Source: Bradyrhizobium betae (lineage in GTDB: Bacteria > Pseudomonadota > Alphaproteobacteria > Rhizobiales > Xanthobacteraceae). Taken from it: DNA of 64,000 nt. Shown one piece after another: positions 34,732 through 43,698 of this stretch. The notes under the pieces were generated by a model. That model searched no databases. It was not told where the DNA came from and saw only the letters and a program-made list of their open reading frames with translations. Each line of letters opens with the position of its first letter. Position 1 is the first letter of the stretch. The position numbers and the translations under genes are program-made. Where the stretch lies: assembly GCF_008932115.1 (NCBI RefSeq), contig NZ_CP044543.1, positions 2,610,501 to 2,674,500 of the forward strand. The letters are read 5' to 3'.

Positions 34732-35403
34732 TCAATAACAGCGCGACGCCGCGATGGCGTGGACCCGGCGGTCGCCAAGCAGATGAGCGACGAAGCCGTT
34801 CTTCGGAAAGATTTTTGCGAAGGCCGCATCGCGGATGCTGAGGCCGCCGGCATAAGCGCCGAAAGCCGGCATCACGGCGCGCATCCCGTCGGAAGCAAAG
34901 CAGCGCCGCTCCATCGACCGGCCGCGCGCGGAGACACGGGCTTTGGGGTGCAGATGGCCGGCGATCTCGCCATGCGCGCCGGTCGGCTCGTGGCGAAAGG
35001 TAATGGGACCGATCGCGACTTCGTCGGCGACGGTGCCGCCGAGATCGCGCGGTGGCTCGGGATCGTGATTGCCCGAGATCCAGATCCAGTCGCGGCCGGC
35101 CTGAAGCGCTGCCACGGCGTCGCGGTCGCCCGCCGACAAGCGTCCATGCGCGGTGCGATCGTGAAAGCTGTCACCGAGTGCGATGACCACGCGCGGATCA
35201 TGGCGGGAAATGACTGCCGCGAGACGGCTGAGCGTCGCGATCGTATCGTAGGGCGGCAGCAGCACGCCGCGCTTGGCGAAGCTCGAACCCTTTTCCAGAT
35301 GCAGGTCGGAGACGACGAGCAGGCGCTGCTCTTCCCAGAACAATGCGCCAGAGAGGTCGGCTGCGAACGTCACATCGCTGATGGTGACTTTCGAAACACG
35401 CAT
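34732..35403 (-). CDS. pdeM: Ligase-associated DNA damage response phosphoesterase/endonuclease PdeM
   Basis: Calcineurin-like metallophosphoesterase, 223 aa from ATG at 35403; GTG at 35442 is an alternative. Metal motifs run in order: LLVVSDLHLEKGSSFAKRG, VIALGDSFHD, WISGNHD, and GEIAGHLHPKARV. This is the TIGR04123-type protein found with an Lhr-like helicase, SNM1-type exonuclease and ATP-dependent ligase. It lies immediately downstream of the helicase gene on the same strand. The island's right edge meets its 3' end. Confidence 0.9.
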   Translation of the reverse strand: MRVSKVTISDVTFAADLSGALFWEEQRLLVVSDLHLEKGSSFAKRGVLLPPYDTIATLSRLAAVISRHDPRVVIALGDSFHDRTAHGRLSAGDRDAVAALQAGRDWIWISGNHDPEPPRDLGGTVADEVAIGPITFRHEPTGAHGEIAGHLHPKARVSARGRSMERRCFASDGMRAVMPAFGAYAGGLSIRDAAFAKIFPKNGFVAHLLGDRRVHAIAASRCY

Positions 35404-35455
35404 GTCCTCGACATCCCCTGAAACCAGCGCGCCTGCCGTCACGTCCCGCCTTCTC

Positions 35456-38041
35456 TTATCCCATCGCCTCTTTGACCAGCTCGTCGGCGGCTTCCGCCAG
35501 CAGCTCGTCTGCAGCTTCGCCATAGACTGACTCGCGGCCGATTTCCAGCATCACGGGGACGGCGAGCGGGGAGACGCGATCGAGTTCCCGGTGGGTGATA
35601 CGGCCCTGGATGCGGGTGAGCATGTCGCTCAGACGGCGCAGATCGAGCAGGCCTGTGGCCGCATCGGCGCGCGCGGCACGGAGCAGCACGTGATCAGCCT
35701 GGTGCTTGCGCAGGACGTCGTAGACGAGATCGGTCGAGAACAGCACCTGGCGGCGGCTTTTCTCTTCGCCGGTGTGGCGGCGGGCAATCAGGCCGGAGAT
35801 GATCGCGCAATTGCGGAACGTCCGCTTCATCAGCGCGGACTCGGCGAGCCATGCCTCGAGGTCGTCGCCGAGCATGTCAGGGTCGAACAGCGCGTTGAGG
35901 TCGAGCTTGCCGTTTCGGATCATGAATGACATGTCGCCGAGCGCCCAGATCGCCACCGCATATTCGTTGGCGACGAAGCCGAGCGGCCGGGCGCGGGCCC
36001 GCTCCAGCCGGCGCGTCAAGAGCATGCCGAGTGTCTGGTGCGCGAGGCGTCCCTCGAAGGGGTAGAAGACGATGTAATGCTTGTCCGCGCGCGGAAAGCT
36101 TTCGACCAGCAGTTCGCGCACCGCCGGCACGCGCGACACATCCTTCTGCAGCGACAGCCAGTCGCGCACCTGCTCCGGCAAGCCGTTCCACGCACGGCTG
36201 TCATCCAGCAGCCGGCGCACCCGCTCGGCGAGATAGGTCGAGAGCGGGAACTTGCCGCCCATATAGGACGGCACCTTCGGGTCCTTGTCATGCGCGCGCG
36301 AGACGTAGACCTGATCCTCGACCAGAGTTTCGTAGCGCACGACCTCGCCGCTGAACACGAAGGTGTCGCCCGGGCTCAAGCCCTCGATGAAGGCCTCCTC
36401 GATCTCGCCGAGCAACCTGCCGCCGCGCGCGATCAACCCTGTCGAGCCGCCTGCCTTTCCCTGACCGCCGCCGCGCGAACGCACCAGCCGCACTTTCAGC
36501 ATGTCGTCCTCGACGATGGTGCCGACATTCATGCGGTAGCTCTGCCGTACCTTCGGATTGGCGACGCGCCAGCGGCCCTGCTTGTCCTGCTTGATGCGGG
36601 CGAAGCGCTCATAGGTTTTCAGCGCGTAGCCGCCGGAGGCGACGAAATCGACGACATCGTCGAAATCCTGGCGCGTCAGATCCGCGTAGGGCGCTGCGGT
36701 GCGCACCTCGTTGTAGAGTTCGTCCGCGAGAAAAGGCTCGCCGCAAGCGCAGCCGAGGACGTGCTGGGCCAGCACGTCCAAGGCGCCAGTGCGCAGTGGC
36801 GGCGTGTCCTGCGCGTTCTCGGCGATGGCGTCGATGGCAACGCGGCACTCCAGCACCTCGAAACGGTTCGCCGGCACCAGCACCGCGCGAGAGGCTTCGT
36901 CGAGACGGTGGTTGGCACGGCCGATCCGCTGCATCAGGCGCGAGGAGCCCTTGGGGGCACCGATATTGACGACCAGATCGACATCACCCCAGTCGACGCC
37001 GAGGTCGAGCGAGGAGGTACAGACCACGCCGCGCAGTCTGCCGGCCGACATCGCGTCTTCGACCTTGCGTCGCTGGGCGACGTCGAGCGAACCGTGATGC
37101 AGCGCGATGGCAAGGTTGTCGTCGTTCATGCTCCAGAGATTCTGGAACAGCATCTCGGCCTGGCTGCGGGTGTTGACGAAGACCAGCGTGGTCTTGTTCT
37201 GCTTGATCAGCTGGTAAATTTCGGGGAGCGCATGGCGCGCACTGTGGCCGGCCCAGGGCAGCCGCTCGCGGGTGTCGAGCATCTCGACCAGTGGCGGCGC
37301 GGCGCCGCCGGCGATGACGATATCGGCCGATTCCGCCTTGTCCTTCGGTTGCGGCACCAGGAAGCGCGCCAGCGATTCCGGCTCGGCCACAGTCGCCGAC
37401 AGACCGATCGCGCGCATCTGCGGCGCAAGCCGCCACAGCCGCGCCAGCCCGAGCGACAGCAGATCGCCGCGCTTGGAGGTCACCAGCGCGTGCAGCTCGT
37501 CGAGCACGATGCGCTTGAGCGAGGAGAACAGGAACGGCGCGTCGTCGGAAGAGAGCAAGAGTGCGAGCTGCTCGGGCGTCGTCAGCAGGACATCCGGCGG
37601 ATAGCGCCGTTGGCGCTGGCGTCGCGACGTCGGTGTATCGCCGGTACGGGTCTCGACCTTGATCGGCAATCCCATCTCAGCGATAGGACGTTCGAGGTTG
37701 CGCGCGATGTCGACGGCGAGGGCTTTCAGCGGCGAAATATAGAGAGTGTGCAGACCGCCGCTGCGTTGAACGCCGCTGCCGGTTGAGACGACGGATCTGG
37801 CCGGAACCGCCGGCACCGCCGGCACCGAACTCAGCTCCACCAGCGTCGGCAAAAATCCCGCCAGCGTCTTGCCGGCGCCGGTCGGCGCGATCAGCAGCGC
37901 GCTAGCGTCTTCGCGCGCCTTCTCCAGCAGCGCCAATTGATGCGTGCGCGGCGACCAGCCGCGGGCCGCGAACCACGCGTTGAAGCGGTCGGGCAGCAGC
38001 GCGGCCGGCTCGGCCGGGATTTTGAGGATACGGGGCGGCAC
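35456..38041 (-). CDS. Ligase-associated DNA damage response DEXH-box helicase (Lhr-like)
   Basis: 861 aa from GTG at 38041. Q-motif region WSPRTHQLALLEKAREDASALL, Walker A APTGAGKTLAGFLP, motif II VLDELHALV, motif III GLSATV, motif IV FVNTRSQAEMLFQNL, and motif VI RLMQRIGRANHRLDEASRAV. The long C-terminal region (winged helix and Lhr core) follows with GDTFVFSGEVVRYE. TIGR04121-type. It acts with the PdeM nuclease, exonuclease and ligase in a DNA-repair set. Promoter-side neighbours are separated by a repeat. Confidence 0.92.
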   Translation of the reverse strand: MPPRILKIPAEPAALLPDRFNAWFAARGWSPRTHQLALLEKAREDASALLIAPTGAGKTLAGFLPTLVELSSVPAVPAVPARSVVSTGSGVQRSGGLHTLYISPLKALAVDIARNLERPIAEMGLPIKVETRTGDTPTSRRQRQRRYPPDVLLTTPEQLALLLSSDDAPFLFSSLKRIVLDELHALVTSKRGDLLSLGLARLWRLAPQMRAIGLSATVAEPESLARFLVPQPKDKAESADIVIAGGAAPPLVEMLDTRERLPWAGHSARHALPEIYQLIKQNKTTLVFVNTRSQAEMLFQNLWSMNDDNLAIALHHGSLDVAQRRKVEDAMSAGRLRGVVCTSSLDLGVDWGDVDLVVNIGAPKGSSRLMQRIGRANHRLDEASRAVLVPANRFEVLECRVAIDAIAENAQDTPPLRTGALDVLAQHVLGCACGEPFLADELYNEVRTAAPYADLTRQDFDDVVDFVASGGYALKTYERFARIKQDKQGRWRVANPKVRQSYRMNVGTIVEDDMLKVRLVRSRGGGQGKAGGSTGLIARGGRLLGEIEEAFIEGLSPGDTFVFSGEVVRYETLVEDQVYVSRAHDKDPKVPSYMGGKFPLSTYLAERVRRLLDDSRAWNGLPEQVRDWLSLQKDVSRVPAVRELLVESFPRADKHYIVFYPFEGRLAHQTLGMLLTRRLERARARPLGFVANEYAVAIWALGDMSFMIRNGKLDLNALFDPDMLGDDLEAWLAESALMKRTFRNCAIISGLIARRHTGEEKSRRQVLFSTDLVYDVLRKHQADHVLLRAARADAATGLLDLRRLSDMLTRIQGRITHRELDRVSPLAVPVMLEIGRESVYGEAADELLAEAADELVKEAMG

Positions 38042-38089
38042 GGCACCACAGGTAAGCCGTGGGGCTGGGTTCGTCGAGGGGGCTTACTT

Positions 38090-38223
38090 CGCCTCGCCCC
38101 GCTTGCGGGGAGAGGCCGGCGCGAGGCAACGGGTGAGGGGGAGCCTCCGCGAGTCCAATTGTCGCCGTCCCCGCGGAGGCTCCCCCTCACCCCAACCCTC
38201 TCCCCGCAAGCGGGGAGAGGGAG
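38090..38223 (+). repeat. Intergenic palindromic repeat, family E
   Basis: CCCCGCTTGCGGGGAGAGGC at the left and CTCTCCCCGCAAGCGGGGAGAGG at the right enclose GGGGGAGCCTCCGCG and its inverse CGCGGAGGCTCCCCC, a nested four-arm palindrome. A related copy lies at about 45018-45172. It separates the helicase gene from the ABC binding-protein gene. Confidence 0.8.
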
Positions 38224-38227
38224 AACA

Positions 38228-39457
38228 TCACTCCGACATCGGCTTGTCGGAAATGTCCCAGTCCTTGCCGGTGAAGGTGGAGATGAAGAGGGTCTTCATC
38301 GGCGTGTAGTCGTCGGGCGTGTAGCTGTAATTCACGCCGTCGAGGAAGTAGGGCGAGTGGAAGCCGTTGAGGTTCGACGCCTGCTTCAGCACGTTGGCGC
38401 GGGTGAGATCGTCGCCGCAGCGGCGCAGGATCTCGCCCATGGTCACGGCCTGGCCGTAGCCGGCGAACGCGATCGTGTTGTCCTGATCGATCGCCGGCGT
38501 GTACTTCTTGCGCAGTTCCTCGAACGCCATCACGTCGGGGTCCTTCTCCCATTTGGGCAGGCCGACTTCCTTGTTGTAGCGGATGGCGACGATGCCGGTG
38601 GCATTCTCGAGGCCGGCGGCGTTGAGGATCGAGCGCCCGGTGGAGCCGGCCGACAGGAGCTGCAGCGGCTTCCAGCCGAGCTCGACGACCTTGCGGATCG
38701 ACTGCGACGTCGCCTTGCCGGTGGTGATGTTGTAGAAGACGTCGGCGCCCGACTTCGAGAGGTTGATCAGCTGGGAATCGACCGTCGGCTCGGTGAGATC
38801 ATAGGTCTGCTCCATGATCACCTTCGCGGTGCCGCCGGCGTCTTCCAAAACCTTCTTGAAGGGACCGAGGAAGTCGCGGCCGAAATCGTCGTTCTGGTAG
38901 AGGATGCCGATCTTGGCGTTTGGCTTCACGGCGACGACGTGGCGCGCCAGGATACGCGCCTCGGTCGGATAGAGCGGCAGGCCCGCCATCGTCCATTTGA
39001 ACTCTTTCGGGTTGTTCCATTTCGATGCGCCGGTGTTGAGCAGCAGCTGCGGCACGCCCTTGGAGTTCAGGTATTTGTGCACGGAGGTCTGCGGCGCGGT
39101 GCCGAGCGAGCCGTACAGCGCGAGCACCTCTTCCTGCTCGACCAGACGCCGTGTCGCCTCGACGCATTTTGGCGCGCTGTAGGCGTCGTCCATGGTGAGG
39201 AATTTGACCTTGCGTCCGTTGATGCCGCCCTTCTCGTTCAGCATCTGGAAATAGGCCTCACCGATGCGGCCGAGCACGCCGTAGAGCGAGCCGGGACCGG
39301 AATGCGGCACGGTCTGCCCGATCTTGATCTCGGTGTCGCTGGCACCCGCATCGTATTTCTTCTCGGCGGCCCAGACGTAAGGCGCGGGCAAGGTGGATGC
39401 AGCGATAGTTGCGATTGCGCCGGCGCTGAAATCGCGCCGCGATGGATTCTTGATCAT
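38228..39457 (-). CDS. Branched-chain amino-acid type ABC substrate-binding protein
   Basis: 409 aa, LivK-like periplasmic binding protein. The Tat signal is NPSRRDFSAGAIATIAASTLPAPYVWA. The mature start EIKIGQTVPHSGPGSLYGVLGRIGEAYFQMLNEKGGINGRKV is classic for the family, with YNDxGR-like NDDFGRDFLGPFK further on. No permease or ATPase gene is adjacent, so it is an orphan that probably works with a transporter elsewhere. Its position between repair genes looks fortuitous. Confidence 0.92.
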   Translation of the reverse strand: MIKNPSRRDFSAGAIATIAASTLPAPYVWAAEKKYDAGASDTEIKIGQTVPHSGPGSLYGVLGRIGEAYFQMLNEKGGINGRKVKFLTMDDAYSAPKCVEATRRLVEQEEVLALYGSLGTAPQTSVHKYLNSKGVPQLLLNTGASKWNNPKEFKWTMAGLPLYPTEARILARHVVAVKPNAKIGILYQNDDFGRDFLGPFKKVLEDAGGTAKVIMEQTYDLTEPTVDSQLINLSKSGADVFYNITTGKATSQSIRKVVELGWKPLQLLSAGSTGRSILNAAGLENATGIVAIRYNKEVGLPKWEKDPDVMAFEELRKKYTPAIDQDNTIAFAGYGQAVTMGEILRRCGDDLTRANVLKQASNLNGFHSPYFLDGVNYSYTPDDYTPMKTLFISTFTGKDWDISDKPMSE

Positions 39458-39574
39458 TTATTTGTTTCTCCCTAGTGCGCGCATTGTGCTGGCATCGCAG
39501 CTCCGCTCGCAAGTGGGAAGTCGTCGCTTTGCGACGCAATGACGCTGAGATTGCAGAGTCTTTAGCGCCTAGAC

Positions 39575-40501
39575 TCAAGTTTTTTCAGCGACGACAACGA
39601 GACCGCTGACCGGCTCGTTGTTCTCGGTGCGCGGCGAGGCAGGCTCCAGTGTCAACAGTTTGAGGCCGACCATCGCAATCGCAGCGCGTGCATATTCCGC
39701 CGAATGGGCATAGCGCAGGCCCTCGCCAAGAACGATGCCGCTGCCATCATGCGTCTCCAGCGTGAAGGCGAGCACGCCGCCGGACGCGAGCACACGCGCT
39801 GCTTCGCTCAGCACCGGCGCCAGATCGGAGAGATAGACGAAGGCATCCGCGGCGACGACGAGGTTCGCGCATCCATCGTCCTTGCCGCGCAGGCCTTCGA
39901 TCATGTCGGCGACTTCGAGCTCGGCATAGAGACCGGTGGCGCGTGCCTGCTTGATCATGCCGGGCGACAGATCGATGCCGACGAAATGATCGACCTGCTT
40001 GGCGAAGGCGGCGGCCGCGAGCCCCGTGCCGCAACCGAGATCGATGGCGCGCTTGAACAAGGCGGGCTTCTTCGCAGCGACGCGGGCGGCCACCACCGCC
40101 TTGAAGATCAGGGACGGCGCGCGATAGTCGAGATCGTTGACCAGGACATGCTCGAAGCGCGGCGCATATTGATCGAACAGGGCCTGCACATAGGCCTTTG
40201 GCATCTCGGACAATTGCTCGTCGCCGAGCCGTATCAGATGCAAATGGGCGCCATGCTTGTCGTCGGGATCGGACTCGCGCGATTTTCGAAACGCCGCGAT
40301 CGCCTTGTCACGCTCGCCAAGCTGCGCGCGGATTTCGCCGAGCGTGAACCAGGCCGAGGTAAAATTCGGCGCGAGCTCGATGGCCTGCTCGATGAGGTCG
40401 GCGGCGGCGGGCAGATCGCCCTTGAGCTGGAGGTCGCGCGCGAACTCGAAACGACGGTCGGCCATGAGATCGCCGGAGGAGTGGAACAGGCGCAGGGGCA
40501 T
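39575..40501 (-). CDS. TPR-containing SAM-dependent methyltransferase
   Basis: 308 aa from ATG at 40501. Residues 15-85 form two tetratricopeptide repeats (AADLIEQAIELAPNFTSAWF, AIAAFRKSRESDPDD). The Rossmann methyltransferase domain begins about 150 with motif I AIDLGCGTGLAAAAFA, then HFVGIDLSPGMIKQA and a late VLASGGVLAFTLE. The substrate is unknown; similar TPR-methyltransferases are widespread in Rhizobiales. It is divergent from the exonuclease gene and separated from it by about 65 bp. Confidence 0.87.
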   Translation of the reverse strand: MPLRLFHSSGDLMADRRFEFARDLQLKGDLPAAADLIEQAIELAPNFTSAWFTLGEIRAQLGERDKAIAAFRKSRESDPDDKHGAHLHLIRLGDEQLSEMPKAYVQALFDQYAPRFEHVLVNDLDYRAPSLIFKAVVAARVAAKKPALFKRAIDLGCGTGLAAAAFAKQVDHFVGIDLSPGMIKQARATGLYAELEVADMIEGLRGKDDGCANLVVAADAFVYLSDLAPVLSEAARVLASGGVLAFTLETHDGSGIVLGEGLRYAHSAEYARAAIAMVGLKLLTLEPASPRTENNEPVSGLVVVAEKT

Positions 40502-40565
40502 TGGGAACCAGGAAGCGAAGCGGGTGATGACTCGAAGATGCGGGGTCGCAACCTATATATCAGGC

Positions 40566-41603
40566 ATGCGTCCGCAAGACATCCTGTTGCCAGCTGCTGC
40601 CGGCCTGTGCTGCAAGCCCGGCGGTTTCCATATCGACCCCGTCCGACCGGTGGAGCGGGCCGTGATCACCCACGGCCATTCCGACCATGCCCGCGCCGGC
40701 CATGGCGCGGTGCTGGCGACGCAGGAAACGCTGGACATGATGCGGTTGCGCTATGGCGAGAATTTTGCCGGATCGACGCAAGTCATCCGCTATGGCGAGG
40801 AGATCCGGCTCGGCGATACCAGGGTGAAATTTCATCCAGCCGGTCATGTGCTGGGCTCGGCGCAGATCGCGGTGACCTGCAAGGACACCTGCATCGTCGC
40901 CTCCGGCGACTACAAGGACGCACCAGATCCGACCTGCACGCCGTTCGAGCTGGTGCCCTGCGACGTCTTCATCACCGAGGCGACTTTTGGGCTGCCGGTG
41001 TTCCGGCACGGCGATGCCGCCGACGAGGTCGAGAAGCTGCTCGCCTCCGTCGCGCTGTTTCCCGAACGCGCGCATCTGGTCGGCGCATATTCGCTCGGCA
41101 AGGCACAGCGCGTGATCAAGCTGCTGCGGCAGGCCGGTTATGACGCGCCGATCTATCTGCATGGCGCGATGGAGAAGATCACGCACTACTACCAGAGCCG
41201 GGGAATCGATCTCGGCGAGCTCAGGCCAGTGGCCGGAGTGAAGAAGGCGGCGCTTGCCGGCACCATCACGCTGGCGCCGCCTTCGGCGACATCGGATGTC
41301 TGGACGCGGCGCTTTCCCGATCCCGTCACCGCCTTTGCCTCCGGATGGATGCGGGTGCGCGCCCGCGCGCGGCAGCGCGGCATCGAGCTGCCGCTGGTGA
41401 TCTCCGATCATGCCGACTGGGACGGCCTCACCGCCACCATCGCCGCGACCGGCGCCGGCGAGATCTGGGTCACCCACGGCCAGGAGGATGCGCTGGTGCA
41501 TTGGTGTCGGTCGCAAGGCTTGCGGGCACAGCCGCTCGATCTCGTCGGCTATGGCGACGAAGAGGAAAGCGAGACGCCGCTTGCCGACGAGGCCGACGCA
41601 TGA
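40566..41603 (+). CDS. Ligase-associated DNA damage response exonuclease (SNM1-like)
   Basis: Metallo-beta-lactamase/beta-CASP nuclease, 345 aa from ATG at 40566. The zinc motif is VITHGHSDHARAGHGAV, followed by FHPAGHVLGSAQIAV and VASGDYKD. Later landmarks are FITEATFGLPVF, the beta-CASP part LVGAYSLGKAQRVIKLLRQ, and SDHADWDGL with WVTHGQEDAL. TIGR04122-type. Its stop overlaps the ligase ATG (ATGA), so nuclease and ligase are made in a coupled way. Confidence 0.92.
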   Translation: MRPQDILLPAAAGLCCKPGGFHIDPVRPVERAVITHGHSDHARAGHGAVLATQETLDMMRLRYGENFAGSTQVIRYGEEIRLGDTRVKFHPAGHVLGSAQIAVTCKDTCIVASGDYKDAPDPTCTPFELVPCDVFITEATFGLPVFRHGDAADEVEKLLASVALFPERAHLVGAYSLGKAQRVIKLLRQAGYDAPIYLHGAMEKITHYYQSRGIDLGELRPVAGVKKAALAGTITLAPPSATSDVWTRRFPDPVTAFASGWMRVRARARQRGIELPLVISDHADWDGLTATIAATGAGEIWVTHGQEDALVHWCRSQGLRAQPLDLVGYGDEEESETPLADEADA

Positions 41604-43285
41604 ACCGCTTCGCCGAACTGCTCGACCGCCTCGCCTACGAGCCCGGCCGCAACAACAAGCTGCGGCTGATCACCGGCTATTTCCGCGAGGTCGGCGATCC
41701 CGACCGCGGCTACGCGCTGGCAGCGCTCACAGGCGCGCTCAGCTTCAAGCACGCCAAGCCGGCGCTGATCCGCGACCTGATCGCATCGCGCACCGACCCG
41801 GTGCTGTTCGGACTGAGTTACGATTATGTCGGCGATCTCTCGGAGACGGTGGCGCTGATGTGGCCGAAGGCGGTGGGCGTCCACAACAACCCGCCGCCCC
41901 CCACTCTCACTGAGGTCGTCACCACGCTGCGCACCCTCGGCAAGACCGAGCTGCCGAAGCAGATCGAACGCTGGCTCGACGAACTCGATGAAACCGGCCG
42001 CTGGGCTTTGCTGAAACTCGTCACGGGGAGCTTGCGCATCGGCATCTCCGCGCGGCTGGCGAAGACTGCGGCCGCGGCGCTCGGCGACAAGGATCCACAC
42101 GAGGTCGAGCTGATCTGGCCGGGGCTCAGCGCTCCCTATCTCGACCTGTTCGCCTGGCTGGAGGGCCGCGGCGAAAAGCCCGTCAATCGCGATCCCGCAC
42201 CATTCCGCCCCGTGATGCTGGCGCATGCGATCGAGGATGCTGACTTCCAGAACCTCGATCCCGCCGACTACATCGCCGAATGGAAATGGGACGGCATCCG
42301 CGTGCAGGCGGTGGCTGGCCGCGACGAGCGCGGGCAGATCACGGCGCGGCTCTATTCGCGCACCGGCGAGGACATCACGGGCAGCTTTCCGGACCTCGTG
42401 CCGTCGCTGCGCCTGCCCGGTGCGATCGATGGTGAACTGCTGATCCTGCGCGAAGGCCGCGTGCAGAGTTTCAACGTCCTGCAGCAGCGGCTCAACCGCA
42501 AGCTCGTCTCGCCGAAGCTGATCAAGGAGTTTCCGATTCACCTGCGCGCCTACGATCTGCTCGGCGACGACGAGAACGATCTGCGCGAGCTGTCTTTCGC
42601 GGAGCGGCGCGAACGGCTGGAGACATTCATCGGGAAGCTCGGGGATCCCCGCATCGATCTGTCGCCCACCGTGCCCTTCGCGAGTTGGGACGCGCTCACC
42701 GCCGCACGCGCCGATCCCGCGAGCGCGGGCGCCGGTGAGGATGCTGAGGCCGTCGAAGGCGTGATGCTGAAACGGCGTGATGCGCCGTACCTGCCCGGGC
42801 GACCGAAGGGGCAGTGGTGGAAGTGGAAGCGCGATCCACACATCATCGATGCCGTGCTGATGTATGCGCAGCGCGGCCACGGCAAGCGCTCGTCCTACTA
42901 CTCCGACTACACATTCGGCGTCTGGACGGAGGGCGATGGCGGCGACGAACTGGTGCCGGTTGGCAAGGCCTATTTCGGCTTCACCGACGAGGAGCTGTTG
43001 CAGATCGACCGCTTCGTCCGCCGCAACACCACCGAAAAGTTCGGCCCCGTCCGCCATGTCGTGCATGAGGGCGACAAGGGGCTGGTGCTGGAGGTCGCCT
43101 TCGAGGGCCTGCAGCGGTCGCCGCGGCACAAATCCGGCGTCGCCATGCGCTTTCCCCGCATCAGCCGCCTGCGCTGGGACAAGCCGCCGCGCGAGGCGGA
43201 CCGGCTGGAAACGCTGGAAAAAATGCTGAAGACGGACGAATCCCTGCCAACAATTAAGGTTGCGGCATCCGCCGACAGCCATTGA
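41600..43285 (+). CDS. ATP-dependent DNA ligase (cisplatin damage response type)
   Basis: 561 aa. ATG at 41600 overlaps the exonuclease stop. The N-terminal DNA-binding domain starts with FAELLDRLAYEPGRNNKLRLITGYFRE. The adenylation motif I with the nucleophilic Lys is YIAEWKWDGIRVQ. Motif III is GAIDGELLI, motif IV is AVEGVMLKRRDAPYLPG, and motif V with the OB-fold entry is KGQWWKWKRDP. TIGR04120-type. It seals breaks in the repair pathway of the adjacent exonuclease, helicase and PdeM. Confidence 0.94.
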   Translation: MNRFAELLDRLAYEPGRNNKLRLITGYFREVGDPDRGYALAALTGALSFKHAKPALIRDLIASRTDPVLFGLSYDYVGDLSETVALMWPKAVGVHNNPPPPTLTEVVTTLRTLGKTELPKQIERWLDELDETGRWALLKLVTGSLRIGISARLAKTAAAALGDKDPHEVELIWPGLSAPYLDLFAWLEGRGEKPVNRDPAPFRPVMLAHAIEDADFQNLDPADYIAEWKWDGIRVQAVAGRDERGQITARLYSRTGEDITGSFPDLVPSLRLPGAIDGELLILREGRVQSFNVLQQRLNRKLVSPKLIKEFPIHLRAYDLLGDDENDLRELSFAERRERLETFIGKLGDPRIDLSPTVPFASWDALTAARADPASAGAGEDAEAVEGVMLKRRDAPYLPGRPKGQWWKWKRDPHIIDAVLMYAQRGHGKRSSYYSDYTFGVWTEGDGGDELVPVGKAYFGFTDEELLQIDRFVRRNTTEKFGPVRHVVHEGDKGLVLEVAFEGLQRSPRHKSGVAMRFPRISRLRWDKPPREADRLETLEKMLKTDESLPTIKVAASADSH

Positions 43286-43360
43286 CGAGGGAATACCGGT
43301 TCCCCATGTGCCCCGCCGTGACCTATAATGGGGCCAGATCCCCGCGAGGAGTTTTTTGAG

Positions 43361-43666
43361 ATGGTCCAAGACGTCAGAGATTTGCCGGCCGGCCGCAGCG
43401 ATGGGCTGAACCGCTTTCTCGGCGGCTCGCCGCTGGCGGTCGCGTTTCGCCTGGTCCTGCTCTCGATCCTGGTCGGCGTCGTGCTCGCGGCGATCGGCTT
43501 CGATCCCTGGAACATCCTTTACAGCATCCGCCTGCTGTTCCAGCGCCTGTGGGATCTCGGCTTCGACACGGTGAACTGGCTGTGGCGCTACTTCCTGCTC
43601 GGCGCCGTCATCGTGATCCCGGTCTGGCTGCTGATGCGCGTGTTCGGCGCACCGCGCAGCCGGTAA
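43361..43666 (+). CDS. Small two-span membrane protein (DUF6460-like)
   Basis: 101 aa from ATG at 43361, with GCGAGGAG upstream. Two hydrophobic segments (VAFRLVLLSILVGVVLAAIGF and YFLLGAVIVIPVWLLMRVFG) flank FDPWNILYSIRLLFQRLWDLGFDTVNW. The family is common in Rhizobiales, function unknown; the DUF6460 assignment is from memory of this pattern. It lies 75 bp after the ligase gene. Confidence 0.75.
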   Translation: MVQDVRDLPAGRSDGLNRFLGGSPLAVAFRLVLLSILVGVVLAAIGFDPWNILYSIRLLFQRLWDLGFDTVNWLWRYFLLGAVIVIPVWLLMRVFGAPRSR

Positions 43667-43698
43667 GCCGATCGGGCGATGGGTCGGTCAACGCACTG

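Noticed and set aside
36038..37786. Plus-strand open frame of 582 codons
   Set aside because: Antisense to the DEXH helicase gene; low-complexity Arg/Glu/Val composition typical of shadow frames.
41549..43369. Minus-strand open frame of 606 codons
   Set aside because: Antisense to the DNA ligase gene with its adenylation motifs; no protein-like features.
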